NCBI GenBank assembly: GCA_033060915.1
Contig: CM065382.1
Location: forward strand, 6,563,501 to 6,627,500
DNA from: Euryodendron excelsum
Lineage: Eukaryota; Streptophyta; Magnoliopsida; Ericales; Pentaphylacaceae
DNA length: 64,000 bases
Reading direction: 5' to 3'
Part shown: positions 48,724 through 62,286 of the stretch, piece by piece
Numbering within the stretch: position 1 is the first letter of the stretch
Layout: the number at the start of each line of letters is the position of its first letter
Notes under the pieces: model-generated
Seen by the model: only the letters and a program-made list of their open reading frames with translations
Told to the model about the DNA's origin: nothing
The model's database searches: none
Program-made: the position numbers and the translations under genes

Positions 48724-50066
48724 ACATGGGTGTAGATGGAGAGGACAGAGAGTTTGAAGAGGTTAAGATGTAGGGAAACAGGGAGAGATTATGTGTGGGA
48801 TTGTTTTAGTTTCAAAGAGAGTTCAATTTAATCAATGTTGGTGATATGACTTACCAAAACGTATAGTGCACACATAGATGGCTTCAGGTTCACTAGAGTG
48901 TTTAGAATATGCTGCTGTGGTGTATCAGATAATTCTCACTCTGCTTCGTCACTAAGATGGTTAGTTAGTAGTGTTATGCTAGTGTTACGGAGCACTAACC
49001 AAATGTTCCACAATAGATTAAGATTTCTGGTACTAATCGAGTCACTTGCTGGGGACAGAGTTTGGGTCACCGGTGAAATCTGATTGGACCACATCTGCAA
49101 AAGCATGTTGCCAATTTTAATATTATATTAAAATTATAATATTAATATAATTTTAATATTACATTGTGATGCTTTTAATATTATTTATCCTTTATGACCT
49201 GCAGCGGTAGATGGTGAACGGTGGTGGGCGGCGGTGACAACAGCGAGTGGTGGAGGTGGCAACGGTAGATTGTGGTGGTGACAATGGTGGATGGTGGTAG
49301 TAGGTGACAAGGGAGAAATATTTATTTTAAAAAAAAAACTCAAAATTTTTTAAACTTTTAAAAAATATTTTTGAATTTTTAAAGTTAAAATTTAAAAAAT
49401 ATTTACCAAACATATTTTAATTTTTTAAAAAAATTTAACAAAAATATTATCAAGTTTTGTTTTATGTTATCATTCTATGAGAGAATGAAGTGGACATTCC
49501 TACTTTTGAAAAAGAAAATAATCATTCTAACAAAATGTGAGAATGAGTATTCCTAGAGAATGGGCATTCCAATTTTAAATAGTGTTACCAAACAAAAGAA
49601 TAGGCATGCAAGGAGGAATGACCATTTTATTCTATCTCATTTCCTTGCACCACGCATAGCCTAATGGTTGTGAATCTTAGTCGGTCCCACTAAACTAAAC
49701 TTAAAAAAAAATAAAAGCCAAACACCTCCATGCATGATTCATGTTTTAACATATGCAAAAAAATTAATTAATTAACTAAACATTCTTAATTTCCACTTTA
49801 AGCTAAAATATTAATATGTTCAAAAGTAAATATAAAATTACAATGTAACATAAGATAATATGTTATGGGCAACGTTAAATTTTGGAAATAAATATATAAT
49901 ATTTATAACGACTAATCCCAGATGATATCCGGTATAGCAATGGTGCTGGTATTTACTTTATCAATAACAAAAACGGTATGGTGACCGGTACGGTATTGAT
50001 AACTATGGTATTTATTTAATTCTAGATTATAAATATGTTTTGTCCCCACTAAATTTATAAAAACTT
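48720..50066. other. Repeat-rich intergenic stretch
   Basis: No gene. It contains a self-complementary AT tract (about 49115-49165) and a GGTGG/GGTGAC-rich block at 49205-49312 that looks like a degenerate minisatellite. A tract near 49910-50010 holds repeated GGTAT/ACGGTA motifs. Confidence 0.5.
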
Positions 50067-50071
50067 ACATT

Positions 50072-51425
50072 TATTGGAATATTTGGTTTAAAACACAAAC
50101 TTTGAGCCATTGTTAAGGTGGAACCCACATGTTCTTTTTAGTGGGTCCAAAATACTTTGTGCTCTCCTCCAAGAGGAGATGAAAAGTAAACATTTACTTG
50201 CTTAAATCCATGAAAGTTTGAATGAGATAATAGCCTCCAAAGTAGGTACCATGAGTATGGGTTTTGGGTAGAACTAAAGGCTTGTCCTACATTGATTTCA
50301 TATGGAAAAAGTAATGGATATATAAAGCCTAAGTTTAAAGATGAGTTTGGGTCTCAAGGGACACTCCACTTTTGTGAAAGGGGAAGGACCTATGGAACTC
50401 ATGGGTTACCCAATACACCACCCACAAGCGTGCCGCCGCCGCCGGCCGGCTCGGTTCGATTCCGATACAGGTGCAATTAAAATAATATTAAAAAAGCTTG
50501 GGCCGGGTTTAATCAAATTTAAATTTCAACGGTTACGACTCTTCCTAAGGGTGCGTTTGGCTGGCACCGTTTTTAAGGGGAGCGATTCTTTCTATATATA
50601 GAAAGATTTTCCCTCCGAAACAAATACAGTTTTTAGATAATTTTTTCGTCTCTCTCTCTCTCTCTTTCTCGGTCTCTGACGACAATGTCCGTGCCCAGAT
50701 TCTGGCGACGTCCGTGGCATATCTCCACCGAAGTGTTGTCCAGATTCCGGCAACTGTTCTAGGAAATATCTGACTGTTCAATCAATCCATTTTCGTCTTC
50801 GTTTCTGACTTAGAAATTCTGTACGAATTTCTATCCAAGTTTCTATCCGGTTAATTTTTATTTATATATTTTGTGTGATGAATTTCAGTGGAAATTCCAT
50901 TATTTTCTTATGTGTTTCTGTAGTGAATTTTAGCTTTAAAATTCTACAGAATGACTGCAGTTATCTATGTAGAAAATGTTGTTTGTTCTTTATCATATCA
51001 TGTTAATTTTATTAAAAACGCTGTAGGTTTCTGTATAGAATTAAATGTCATAATTCTGCGTAGAATTAGACAGAAATTCATCATTGTTTTATGTCATACA
51101 TGTTACATTCATTCCATATATTGAGAGAGTAGGATCATAAGATTGATTCGCTGAATCTTGAATATTATAGTGCTACTTATTCAAGATTGTGATCATTTTA
51201 TCCTGGAGATAGACGTCCGTTCATCCCATGAGCACTTGTGGGGGGGACAAATCTGTCTTAAACTGAGAGTGTGCAACACTCGACTTGATCTCATCTTTAT
51301 CGTATATTTTATTATTTCTTCATATATGACTTGTTGAATATACCATATTACGTTATTTCACACATATTATTTAATGTTGTTGATTTCACTTTATGATGAC
51401 TACATGACAACAATATCATTATTGT
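50072..51425 (+). repeat. 5' LTR
   Basis: Aligns with 58796 onward: shared GAGCCATTGTTAAGGTGG, TTTTTAGTGGGTCCAAAAT, a TATATAAAGCC promoter-like box near 50320, TTCTATATATAGAAAGA and the CTTGATCTCATCTTTATCG motif. The final 70 bp or so of the 3' copy cannot be aligned here, so the right edge is approximate. Confidence 0.85.
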
Positions 51426-53734
51426 GTTTTTCATATAAAGGACTACTGTGAAATGGCATGTGGTTATGTGTTATTGAGTATAGAATGTTCATAATCATGT
51501 GTGAATTTAGATTTGACACTAACATATAGGTTTCATGTTCTAAGGCACTAAATTTAATTTTATTTGACACTTAGAAAGTGAATGTTCATATCTGAAATGA
51601 ACCTGTTACAAATCTAAAAACTTGAGTTTCGTATTGCATAGCAATTGACATGAATCCTAATGTTGTGATGAACTTAACTTACATAGTGGTTGTTATTTTG
51701 TTCAAGTTCTACTTTCGTTATATGTTTAGCATGATAAATTGTAGCAGTACATCTTTATGTATCTTAAATGCTACATGTTATTTGTCTTGCCATGCTTATG
51801 TATTTTTTGTTGTAAGAGCATGACTTTGTGGTTAAGCAATTTTATTGCTAAAGTTTTAATTTCATTTGAGAAATTAAAATGGTGTTATTCTATGGTTTCT
51901 AATATTAAGAATATGGGCATATGATACTTTGTGTATTAGCAAATTTAATTGCTAGAGTATTTAATTTCTTGTAAGAAATTAAATTTGTGTTATTCTATGA
52001 TTTCTAATCATAAGAATATTACCATCTGTTTGCAATTCACATGATGGATTTTTAGGAAGAGGTGGGTCAGAACTGGTCTGGTGAGATGAGTCAGAGAATC
52101 CTGCACAACCAGGGGATCCTCCTGTGCTACACACGATGTATCATCTTCATGGTCCAGAGGACGTTGTTCTTCTTAGGCCAGTGGCACTGCCTATTCTGCG
52201 AAGGCAGGTGATTAGACCGAATGAGGCAGGAGGGAGTCGCTATCGAAACTACTATAGGAAGATTCGATGCACTGGTCGCAAGAGCATTCCGTGTCCTGCT
52301 TATTTCCAGAGGTCGAGGCTTTAAGCACAACCCGAGAATTCTTATGATGTGGACTCTCCTTATCGGCCAAACACCCTCGAACATGCGCGGAAGAGAATGC
52401 TTGATCCTGTGTTGGTAGTGATTAAGAGTTCCTCTTCAAGAGGATCATCTAGTCCTTACTAGTTTCTTGTTATGTTTCAGTATAATTAATTTGATTAGTA
52501 TGATAACTTATTTAGTTGCTAACTTGGAACACTTTTAGTGACCATTTATGTATTTATATTTGTGATGGTAATGACATATCTAACTTTTATGTTAATTGTC
52601 ATGTATTGATTATATTTCATAGTGTTCCTTGAAATATAATGATATTAAGAAGGTATCATCGTAGAGTATACTTATAGTTATCCACGTTTCTAGTGGTATT
52701 GCCGGAATAGTATACTTAAAGTAATCAACACACATGTTATAATGTTCAAATGAGTTTAAAATGAATGTAGTACACGAGAAAAAGGTATTAGACATGGTGA
52801 TGATGTAGCTTCAGTAGCTTAACGTACAGATTCGTCTATCTATAAATACCTAGTTGATTCAGTAACTTGATTGCTGGAAAAAATGAAATCCAATTCTTCA
52901 TTAAGTTGACGTGTACTACTTTGTTAAATTCTGGATAATTCAAGAAATATGGGGGGAAGCTTTGTTTTCTCCAACACACGTTCTCATTAGGACACCCCAC
53001 ATAACATTATGTTAACACTGACAGAATTATAGATCGGGTATCCTTAATCTATATTGTAAAACGGTGTGAATGTGTAATTTCCAGTCTGCATGAACATAGT
53101 TGTGCATGTGAATCCCGTGGTAGACGATAATCCGTCTAATACTCTAGAATCTTTCGAGAGAATATTTCCTAATTCTAGAAGTGGGACATTCTTTAGGAAT
53201 GGACTTCCTTGTGCATTTACTTTTCACACTAAGAGTCTTGATGACTTCATGAATAAGCAAAAGATCCAAGACTCTAAGTGTATGGTACGAAGAAAAAATA
53301 GTTCTAGACACATAAAGGAAAGAGTAACAGGTCCGAATGTTTGTAATTTTTAAAGTCAAAGGTGAAACCTCAAGAGAAAAAGAAACTAAGTGCAGCCTCG
53401 ACAACTTTAGTAAAGTAAAGAGATGTACGGAGTTTCGTTATATCTGAACCATAATAATAGTTTACATAGATATAAAACTAAATGGGTAACAGACTATCTG
53501 CTTGATGGGTCTAAGAATGAGGTTATCAAAATGGTTCAAGGAGTAGAGTCTAAACTCAAATATTAAGTAGATATATGACTGTAAGCATCCCATTTTTGCC
53601 CGCTCGGCGATCTCCGGCCCGACCGAGTTCGGTTTCCAACATCATAACACATGCAAGCTCAAGATGAGTCTTTCAATCTCCAATCCAGTCAATTGGTCAC
53701 TTCTCGGGCCCACAAGGACCCGCCGGAGCCATAA

Positions 53735-54085
53735 GCACCATTATTCTAGGCAGCTTTCCAGACCGGGCGATCCCGGAAACCAACGCTATCCAAGTAGCTT
53801 CTCGGGATCAAGCGATCTCAGGGACCAACACCTCATTAAAATTCCAGACGGTTCACTTATGGCACCTGCTAGCCCGCCAATGTAGAATGTCCATCATTCG
53901 GTAGTTCTCCGGGACCAGGCGCTCTCGGAGACCAACACCACCCTTCTAGGTAGCTTTCTGGGACCAGACGTTCTCAGGAACCAAACCACCCCTACAGGTA
54001 GTTCTCTAAGACCGAGCGTTCTCGGAGTCCAACACCGCCAGGTAGTTTTCCTAGACCGGGCAATCTCGGGAACCAACACCTAGGT
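53735..54085 (+). repeat. Tandem array of about 55-bp units inside the solo LTR
   Basis: Units carry the order AGGTAG-TT-CT, GGGACCAG-CG-TCTC and GGA-ACCAACACC, for example at about 53900, 53955, 54000 and 54040. Five to six diverged units are visible. Confidence 0.8.
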
Positions 54086-54514
54086 CAACATCGGCGCCTG
54101 CTAGCCCGACTCGGTGAAAAATGACCAAACCTGCCCCTTGGGCCTCTAGGCATGTTTTGGGAAAGTTTAAAATCCCTCAAAACGATAAGTCCATCCTTCC
54201 AAAGTGTTGTTAAACCATCAGGCATCCCCCGCACGCCATTCAGTCCAAATTCAGTCCTATTCTGGCCCACTCCGGTCAAAATGACCACTTTGCCCCTGAA
54301 CGCCTCAGCACGGCACAAACCCTATTGAGCGGTAAAAGACTCTCTCAAAACCAACCCTGAACAGCCCTACACACTTAACACAACATGCCAAACCATTCCT
54401 GACCATTTTCAGCCAACTCTGGTCAAAATGACTGTTTTGCCCCTATAAGCCCAAAAATGCCCCGAAGCGGCACCGGCCTTGGGATTTCGAGCGGAGGTTT
54501 CATCACACGTCCTT

Positions 54515-54965
54515 GTTTAACCTAAGGAGTACCTTATGACATTAAGCTCACACGACGCGATAAAAGTTCCCTGGAGTGTCTCGCAGACTCTTCGCCTAAA
54601 TTGCCTTTTCCCCCGATTCCCTGGTTATAACGCACCGTCAATTGACTTGAGAAATGCGTAAATTAGGAAATTCTCGAAAGCTCGTCCATGGATCTTTCCA
54701 TCGATACGGTTCGATCGAATAGATCGCTTCCCGAAGCCCTCCATCGTACGGTGTGAAAACTATAACTTTTAGTAACCCCTGGAGCGTCTCACAGACGCTC
54801 CGCCGAGGTTGGCTTTTTCTCCAATTCCCTAATCAAAATGCACCGTCAAATGACTTGAGAAATGCGTAAATTTAGGAATTTCTAAAAGTATTTTCAGAGT
54901 ACTTTCCATTAGTACGGTCCGTTCGCATAGAACGCTTCTCGAATGCCACAATCACACAAAATGAA
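54515..54965 (+). repeat. Two-copy tandem repeat (about 225 bp) inside the solo LTR
   Basis: Both copies share CCTGGAG-GTCTC-CAGAC, CACCGTCAA-TGACTTGAG, AAATGCGTAAATT and a later CGGT-CG-TCG block ending in CGCTTC-CGAA. Confidence 0.8.
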
Positions 54966-56035
54966 AACAGCCACCTTCAACCCCGCTTTCTTGCATGCTT
55001 GAGCCAAGAGGGCTCTTAAATCATGCCTAGAGGAAAGCAAGTGAGAGCCACCGCGTGGAGGGACCTCTCACTAGCCTACTTTAAGATGGTATGGCCTAAG
55101 AGCCCCTTATTTATATGGTAAAGCCTAAAAGCCTTGTATGTGAATCATGACCCCTTGTATATTACTATTTTGATCATGTCTTGTATGCTTGGCTTCATTT
55201 TATGTTTATTGCCTTATTCCATAATGCTTGCATTGCTCTTAATTTTATGACATTTCCAAATTCTACATTTGTTTCAAAAATTGTTTCAAGAGTTGGCCCC
55301 TTGAAGTTTAGAATGAGATCTTAGAATTATGCCTTAGAAGAGTCCCCTACTAACCCCCTTAATTCACATTTTTGTATCATTGCATTACAACTTGCATAAA
55401 AGTTGCTTTCAAACTCTCTAATTTTCAAGGCTTCCATTCTCTCAAATTTAGTAATTAAAATGGCCCCATGGAACCCTCTCTTGAGTGGTCTCCCTTTATA
55501 TTGGTCATAGGAACCTTAAATTATTAGAATGGTTCCCTTTTCTCTTTATGCTCACCTAAGAATGATGTTCAAACTCTTTGATTTCTATGGTTCCTATTCT
55601 CTCAAGTTTAGTGGTTGGAATAGCCCCATGGAACTCTCTCTTGAGTGGTCCCCCTTTTGTTGACCATATGAACCCTCTCTTGATGGAATGTTCCCCTTGA
55701 AAAAATAGTTTTCAAAATCCTTCTCAAAAAATGATTTTCAAAAATGCATTCTCTCCATCTTTGCATCAAAAATGATTTTCCAAAAATTGACATCATTATG
55801 TTGATTTTTGACCCTTTATACTCTTGTCAAGATAGTGGTTATAATAGCCATGAGGAAACCTTCCTTGGAATGATCTCCAAGCACCACCTATACAAACCAT
55901 ACTCTTGACTAGAGTCAAAATTTTTATGGAAATGATCTTCAAAGAGATGGCCTACTAAAGTCCATCGCATAACACGTTTTGTTTTCCAAAACTCTTTCCA
56001 AAAATGCACCAAATCACATTTCAAAATCATCTTTC

Positions 56036-56290
56036 AATCCAACCCTGGGTTAACTTGACCCTAGTTACCAAACCCTAGGTTAACTTGACCCTAATTGACC
56101 AATCCTAGATTAACTTGACCCTAGTTACCAAACTCTAGGTTAACTTGACCCTAGTTCACTCACTTTAGGTTAACTTAACCTTAGTTAGTTAACCCTTAGT
56201 CTTCTTAACCTTAGGTCAACCTAACCTAAGTTAATTAACCTTAGGTTCCCCCTAACCCTAGGCTAACCCAACCTAGGTTAATACACTTCA
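56036..56290 (+). repeat. Minisatellite of about 30-bp units inside the solo LTR
   Basis: About eight units of the form CTAGGTTAACTTGACCCTAG follow one another, decaying to the right. Confidence 0.9.
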
Positions 56291-58795
56291 AGGTTCCAAC
56301 TCTTAAACCCTTTTTTCAAATGATCATTCAAACTTTCAAATTATTCTCATAACCTATTCCTCCATAACCTCCTACCCCCATGATTTCAAAAACCCAACTC
56401 CATAAACTCTTTTAATGTGCTTACACTCCATCCTCAAGGCATTTCCAAAAACGTTTTTTCAAAAGGTTATAAGCCTAAAGTGTCCCTAGCCCTCTTATGG
56501 TTAGGGATTCCAAGGACAAGTGGTAAATCAAGAACAACCTCTAAGGTTGTCCATATTAGGATTCCAAACCCTTAGCCATTTCCAAAAACTACTTTAAAAA
56601 ATTAGTTCATCAAAACATGCCTCTAAGGTTTTCAAAACAAGACTTCAAAAACACTTTTAAGTTCTCTTGAAACATGCCAAAGCATTTTTCCAAAACTCCT
56701 TCAAGTTGATCCAAAAACATTTTCAAGAAACACTCCACCATTCAATTTCAAGACAAAACCTCCAAGACCACAAAGGGTTTTCAATTTTCAAAGACCTCAA
56801 AGTGTCTTAACTTTTTCAAAGACCTAAAGTGTCTTCAAACCTTCCAAAGGTCCTAATGCATCTATTTTCCATTGGGTCATTGCCCGAACTACGAATGACC
56901 TAATTCTCGCCAAGAAAGATACGTAGGCAACCTAAAATGGTGCGGTTATAACTTTTATTTCAATTCCAGTCCTTTTTTTCGAAAATTCCAATCAATTCAA
57001 AGTTCCTATTCCAAACTCTTTCAAAACTCCCAGTATTTTCAAACTTCTTCCAAAACTCACATCATGTATCATTCATCCAAAAAGTGATGACTAAACCCCT
57101 TTTTCAAAGTTTTAAAGTGGATATTAAGTGGACAATGGTAACCGGTTATTCTAGTGAATGAACAGGGGGTGATTAGATATGTAGGTACCGAAATGGCGGG
57201 GTAGGGTGATGATCTTAGGATATCTTCTCTACGCGTAACCAACCCCCGGACCATAGATTTTTGTTTTCAAAAGACCAAAATGAAGTTATTTTCAAAAAGG
57301 GCTTAAATATTTCCAAAGGTTGCCAAACAACCTATTTTCCTAAACACCCTCTCTTGAGGGAATTTTCAAAAACTCTAAGTTTAATTTTCGGATTAACACT
57401 TAGTTTTAGGTGTCCTAACTCACCTTAATTAAGTTAGGTGGCGACTCCCATTTTTCTGAAAAGCCCTTAGTCAAACTAACTTTTAAACCTAGTCGCACTT
57501 GTCCTTCTAGGAGGACGAGTTCTAGTGACAGAGTTTCGTACTTTAGGGTCTCCGAGCCGAAAGGACCTTGGACACCCAAAAAACCGGGGCGCGACGATGA
57601 CGAGATCTAGTCTCAGTAGTTGTGATTTCGTGATATGAGTTCACGCAAGTGACAAGGGTATACATATCTTGGCGAGAATAAAGCATTTTATTTAAACCCA
57701 GGGTTAATCTACTGGAAGGTGATAACCTTGTGCTACAAATGAGCTCTGATCACATATACATCCAGAAGTATTAGAGAGGGTACAACATGGAAACTGAATT
57801 TATGGATCAGGAGACGCTAAATTCATAAATGGATAAATCTTACAAGAAGTGCTGAAATTTCTTAGGAAATTCTTGCAATGAAAATAAAGAGCCAAATTTT
57901 GCGCAGGAATCAAGAGCAATGGAAGAAGTATCACATGATTTCTTAAATATCTTAAGACACAAAGAATTCTCGATAATGACAAAACACAACAAACATGTCT
58001 GTTAGAGGTCATTATTCGTAGGAATGTACTATTTAATGATTAATAATTTAATCAAAGGATATTGAGAGATCATCTTACTATTAGGCCTGGTAAGAGATCG
58101 AAATTCATTCATTAAAGGGATGAGGCATTTAAAGTCGATTATCTTAAAAGTTACCTTAATGGCAACCCAACCTAGTTGACTGGAAATCCCAAGATCTAGG
58201 TTCAACAGGACAACCAAATTAAGGTCGACTTAGTATAAATCAATGGAGGACTTTATTCCACTGCCTAATTCTATGGTGAAATATTGATTACCTAAATAGT
58301 GTAAGGATAAGCTGCAGCTTTTAATATAGAACGAGTATGATAGGATACTCTTATTAATAAGCCTATGCTTTTAATGATTCTTATTACTTGGTTACCAAGT
58401 GGAGTATGTATGACTGCTCACTCTATGAGAAAATCACCTATATGAGTGTGATGGGGGCTGATTCTATGAGAATTGTCAATGCTTCAATTCTCTAGAGCAC
58501 TCATAAAATCAAGACAGTTCATGGCCAAAACGAACACGACTGAGAACAACTTTAGATAGGAAAGAAACCCGTATGAGTATTATTGTCTCGGTTTATATAA
58601 ACGGCAGAACAGTTCAAGACATCATGTTCACTGGTCAACCAATAAACCCGATAGTATTTCACTAAAGAATGTTCAAAGCTAAAAGCCACCTTTCCTGATA
58701 CGGCAACTTTCCGTTATACTCTCTCTTTTACATATTTGCATCTGCATTTCTTTGTGCATTGTTTTTTGACAGCCAATCTCATTCATGTAGGAGAT

Positions 58796-60295
58796 TATTG
58801 GAATATTTGGTGTGAAATATCAACTTTGAGCCATTGTTAAGGTGGGACTCATATGTCCTTTTTAGTGGGTCCAAAATGCTTTGTGTTCTCCTCCACGAGG
58901 AGATGAATAACAAGCATTTACTTGTTCAAATCCATGGAGGTTTGAATAAGATAATGGCCTCCAAAGTAGGTACCATAAGTATGGGTTTTGGGTAAAACTA
59001 AAAGCTTGTCCCACATTGATTTCCTATAGGAAGAGTGATTGATATATAAAGCCTAAGTTTAAAGATAGGTTTGGGCCCCAAGGGGCACCCCACTTTTGTG
59101 GAAGGGGGAGGACCTGTGGAACCCATGGGTTGACCCAATACACCACACACGCGCGCGCTGCCGCCTCCATCCGGCCCGCTGGCTCAGCTCGGTTCGGTTC
59201 GGGTGCGGGTGCGGGTGTGATTAAAATAATATTAAAAAGGCTAGGGCCGGGTTTAATATTTTTAGACACGGTTTGAACCATAACAGTGTGGACCAGGTTG
59301 AACCGAACTGGTACAAATTTAAATTTCAACGGTTGCGATCCTTCTTAAAGGCGCATTTGACTGGCACCGTTTCGAAGGGGTACGAGTCTTTCTATATATA
59401 GAAAGATTCTCCCTCTGAAACAGATACAGTTTTATATAGTTTTTAGACAATTTTTTCGTCTCTCCCTCTCTCTTTTTCTCGGTCTCCGACGATAACATCC
59501 GTGGCCAAATCCGGCGACGCTCGTGGCGTATTCCCGGCGAAGTGTTGTCCAGATTCCAGCAATTGTTCCAGGAAATATCTAATTATTCAATCAGTCCATT
59601 CTCGTCTTCGTTTTTGACTTAGAAATTTTGTACGAATTTCTATCCAGGTTTCTATCCGGTTAATTTTTATTTATATATTCTGTGTGACGAATTTTAGTGA
59701 AAATTTCATCATTTTCTTATGTGTTTCTATAGTGAATTTCAGCATTGAAATTCTACAAAATGACTGCAGCTATCTATGTAGAAAACGTTGTTTATTCTTT
59801 ATCATATCATGTTGATTTTATCAAAAACGCTATAGGTTTCTGTATAAAATTAAATGTCATAATTCTGCGTAAAATGAGATAGAAATTCCTCATTGTTTTA
59901 TGTCATATATGTTACATTCATTCCATACATTGAGAGAGTAGGATCATAAGATTGATTCGCTAAATCTTGAATATTGTAGTGCTACTTATTCAAGATTGTG
60001 ATCATTTTATCCTAGAGATAAACGTCCGTTCATCCCATAAGTACCTGTGTGGGAGATGAATCTGTCTTAAGTTGAGAGTGTGCAACACTCGACTTGATCT
60101 CATCTTTATCGCATATTTTATTATTTTATCATATATGACTTGTTGAATATATCATATTACATTATTTGACACACATTATTTAATGCTGTTGATTTCACTT
60201 TATGATGACTACATAACAACAATATCATTATGTTTCATTTCGCTTTATAATGGCTACAGTTTATATGGAAAACATTATACAATATTTTTCCAACA
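58796..60295 (+). repeat. 3' LTR (1,500 bp)
   Basis: Starts after a short purine-rich tract and ends CCAACA immediately before ACATT. Visible substitutions and small insertions relative to the 5' copy point to an old insertion. Confidence 0.9.
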
Positions 60296-60300
60296 ACATT

Positions 60301-62286
60301 TGCCCTCCTTCTGAATTTAGTAATACCTATATTTGTCCTCGCTAAATATCACTAAGCATATAGCAAAAAATATATGTATCTCATAAACTGTTCATTATTT
60401 GGCTAAATAACCAATACAATTCTAATTAACTATTCATTATATATATCATAAACTCTTAATTATCTAAAATCCTGAAATCTCTTCTTCAAATTCTAAACTT
60501 TAACCAGTTAAATCTAAATTAAAGTTTTTTAATAAAGTATTTGTGTACAACTTTTGTACACACACAATGACCTTTTTTCACCACTTTTAATATAATTATT
60601 CTTTTATTTATTAAAAATATATATTATTAATTAAAAACATTATATATAATTCTATGTAAATTTTATTCAGACTGGACAAAAGTCTTAAATCCACCCTTAA
60701 TTATGATACGCTAGCGCACGTGCAGTAGTAGTTTCTCTTCACAGTTGTAGTTGAACTATGAAATATGAATACCTCAGTTTTTCTCTCTCTTTTTTCGTTT
60801 TGGGTAAGTTTCAGAGGTAAAAGTTTAAAGCTTCAAGGAAAGTTGTCTCACCCCGGCTGAACCATTCAAAGGCTAACAAGGTTGTTATTGCCTGAGGCCC
60901 TTAATTTTAAAAAAAATTTACATCTTAATAAAGGCTCTATAAAATGTTTATGTCTTTCGTTCTTCTTTTTTTTTTTTTAAATGGCATAGCTCAGACGAAA
61001 AAGAAAAAGGTTTGTTAAGAAAGGAGCCAAAAAATAACTAGAGTAGTGAACTTATGGGAAAATACTCCGGTTTAACAAAAAAATAAACTTGTACAAATAA
61101 AAAATTTTCAAGGTCCCAAATATTATTTTAAAACAGTAAGACCCTACATAACTTTGACAAATATAAAAAAATTTCACCTGAATTTTCTCAACTAAGAAGG
61201 AGAGTGAAGTAGAATTGTGCAATATCGACTATCAATGCTACTTGAGTTCGAGTCTTCTACGTTGAATCAAGCATTTTTGTGAGAAAATTGCTATTCTAAT
61301 ATTAATGATTCCAACGGCAACTGTTTGAAAAATCAGTGCTTTACTAAAATACCCTTTGGATTGTCGTTATATTTGTATGTTATTCCAAGAGGTATTTCAA
61401 TCATTAAATAATTATTATAATAAAAAAAAAGTCAATTTAAGTATAAAATCATATTTTTGTGAACATGTGTAAGTCACATAACAATTTTTTATTTATTTTT
61501 CTAATAGATTGCTAATAGAAAGTGTTGCTTGATACATAATAGTATTTTAAGAGTCAATGTGTCACGCTTTGTAGTCTAAGGGGGTTAAGTGATATTGAAT
61601 TATAGTTTAAGGAGTGTTATTGTAATTATTCTTTTACTATTTCCCTAGCTTTCATAAATGGAAATGATACCAAGTTTGAAAGCATAGTCACTTTTATTTC
61701 TTAAAAATATAAATTTTGAAAAGTTAGGCAACCATTTGAAAATTATCTATTTTAATAAAATAAACACTTTTTGAAACAATTCCACCAAATGAATTTCCAT
61801 ACTGTTTCATTATTTTTTTTTTTAAGAAAAAATATTAATAATAAGGAACAGTTTTGAGAAGTGAAATGAAACAGGTAAATAGGTTAAAGAAACAAAACCC
61901 ATCCGACAGTTTTGAAGAACATTTACTTCTTTCATTAATTGTTAAAGCCAGTAATCACTTGGTTTACGAGTAGCTTCTGTTCTAATGGTAAATCTCCTTT
62001 AATGGATAATCTGCACGACTGTTTTCATGCCATTAACTTAGAAGCCTTATTACCATTGATAAATTTTCTTTTCTTTTCTTTTCTTTTCTATTCTTTTTAT
62101 TGGTTAATCTACATGACTACTGTTATCGTGCTATTAATTTCCAGGCTATGATTACTGTAGTAATCTTTTTTTTGTTTTTTTTCTTTTGGTGAAACTATTG
62201 TCATAAATTTTCCAAGGTTGTGATTAGTTTGGTTATCGATCTTTTCTTTGCTTTGGTGAAAGTGGAAACTATTGTAGTCACCAAAA
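60301..62286. other. AT-rich region with a fragment of the peptide-gene cluster
   Basis: About 61735-61960 resembles both 43195-43320 (AATTCCACC, ATTTCC, AGGTAAATAG) and the promoter of pseudogene D at 44890-45000 (AAAGAAACA-AACCCATC-GAC, TTCTTTCATTAATTGTT). No peptide-coding sequence remains. Microsatellites of TTTTC type lie near 62067-62090. Confidence 0.55.

Larger units (their letters stand above)
46153..49650. mobile_element. Possible inverted-repeat element hosting the LTR copies
   Basis: The left end (GGTACAACGGAATAAAATAG, later GTTTGTTTAGTAAGAATAG) and the right end on the opposite strand (GGTGCAAGGAAATGAG, later TTTTGTTTGGTAACAC) are rich in GAATG/CATTC motifs and loosely inverted, as in plant elements with GGAATGGAATG-type ends. 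If real, the retrotransposon pieces at 46.5-48.7 kb are nested inside it. The match is imperfect. Confidence 0.3.
53580..57596 (+). mobile_element. 4.0-kb solo LTR (gypsy Tat/Ogre-type suspected) nested in the retrotransposon
   Basis: It begins TGTAAGCATCCC and ends CGGGGCGCGACG. A perfect 5-bp duplication ATGAC lies on both sides (53575-53579 and 57597-57601), which defines the insertion. Near the right end lies GTGGCGACTCCC (about 57439), a motif I associate with the ends of Tat/Ogre-type LTRs. There is no coding region. The very long LTR is packed with tandem repeats. The last base pair differs from the usual CA end. Confidence 0.85.
50072..60295 (+). mobile_element. Degenerate 10.2-kb LTR retrotransposon with target-site duplication
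   Basis: Two long direct repeats (5' LTR from 50072; 3' LTR 58796-60295) begin TATTGGAATATTTGG. The 3' copy ends TTTTTCCAACA, so the tips form the imperfect inverted pair expected of an LTR. The 5-bp duplication ACATT flanks the whole element (50067-50071 and 60296-60300). A purine-rich ATGTAGGAGAT precedes the 3' LTR. The internal region has no recognisable gag, protease, reverse transcriptase or integrase; only short broken frames are seen. The copia-like look of the LTR tips and tract is inference. A separate 4.0-kb solo LTR sits inside. Confidence 0.9.

Noticed and set aside
52124..52324. Frame inside the LTR retrotransposon (YHLHGPEDVVLLRPVALP...)
   Set aside because: Short, starts without ATG, and is not recognisable as gag or any domain. 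It may be a relic.
53735..56290. CRISPR-like regular repeats
   Set aside because: These are diverged head-to-tail minisatellites without unique spacers, in a plant retrotransposon LTR.
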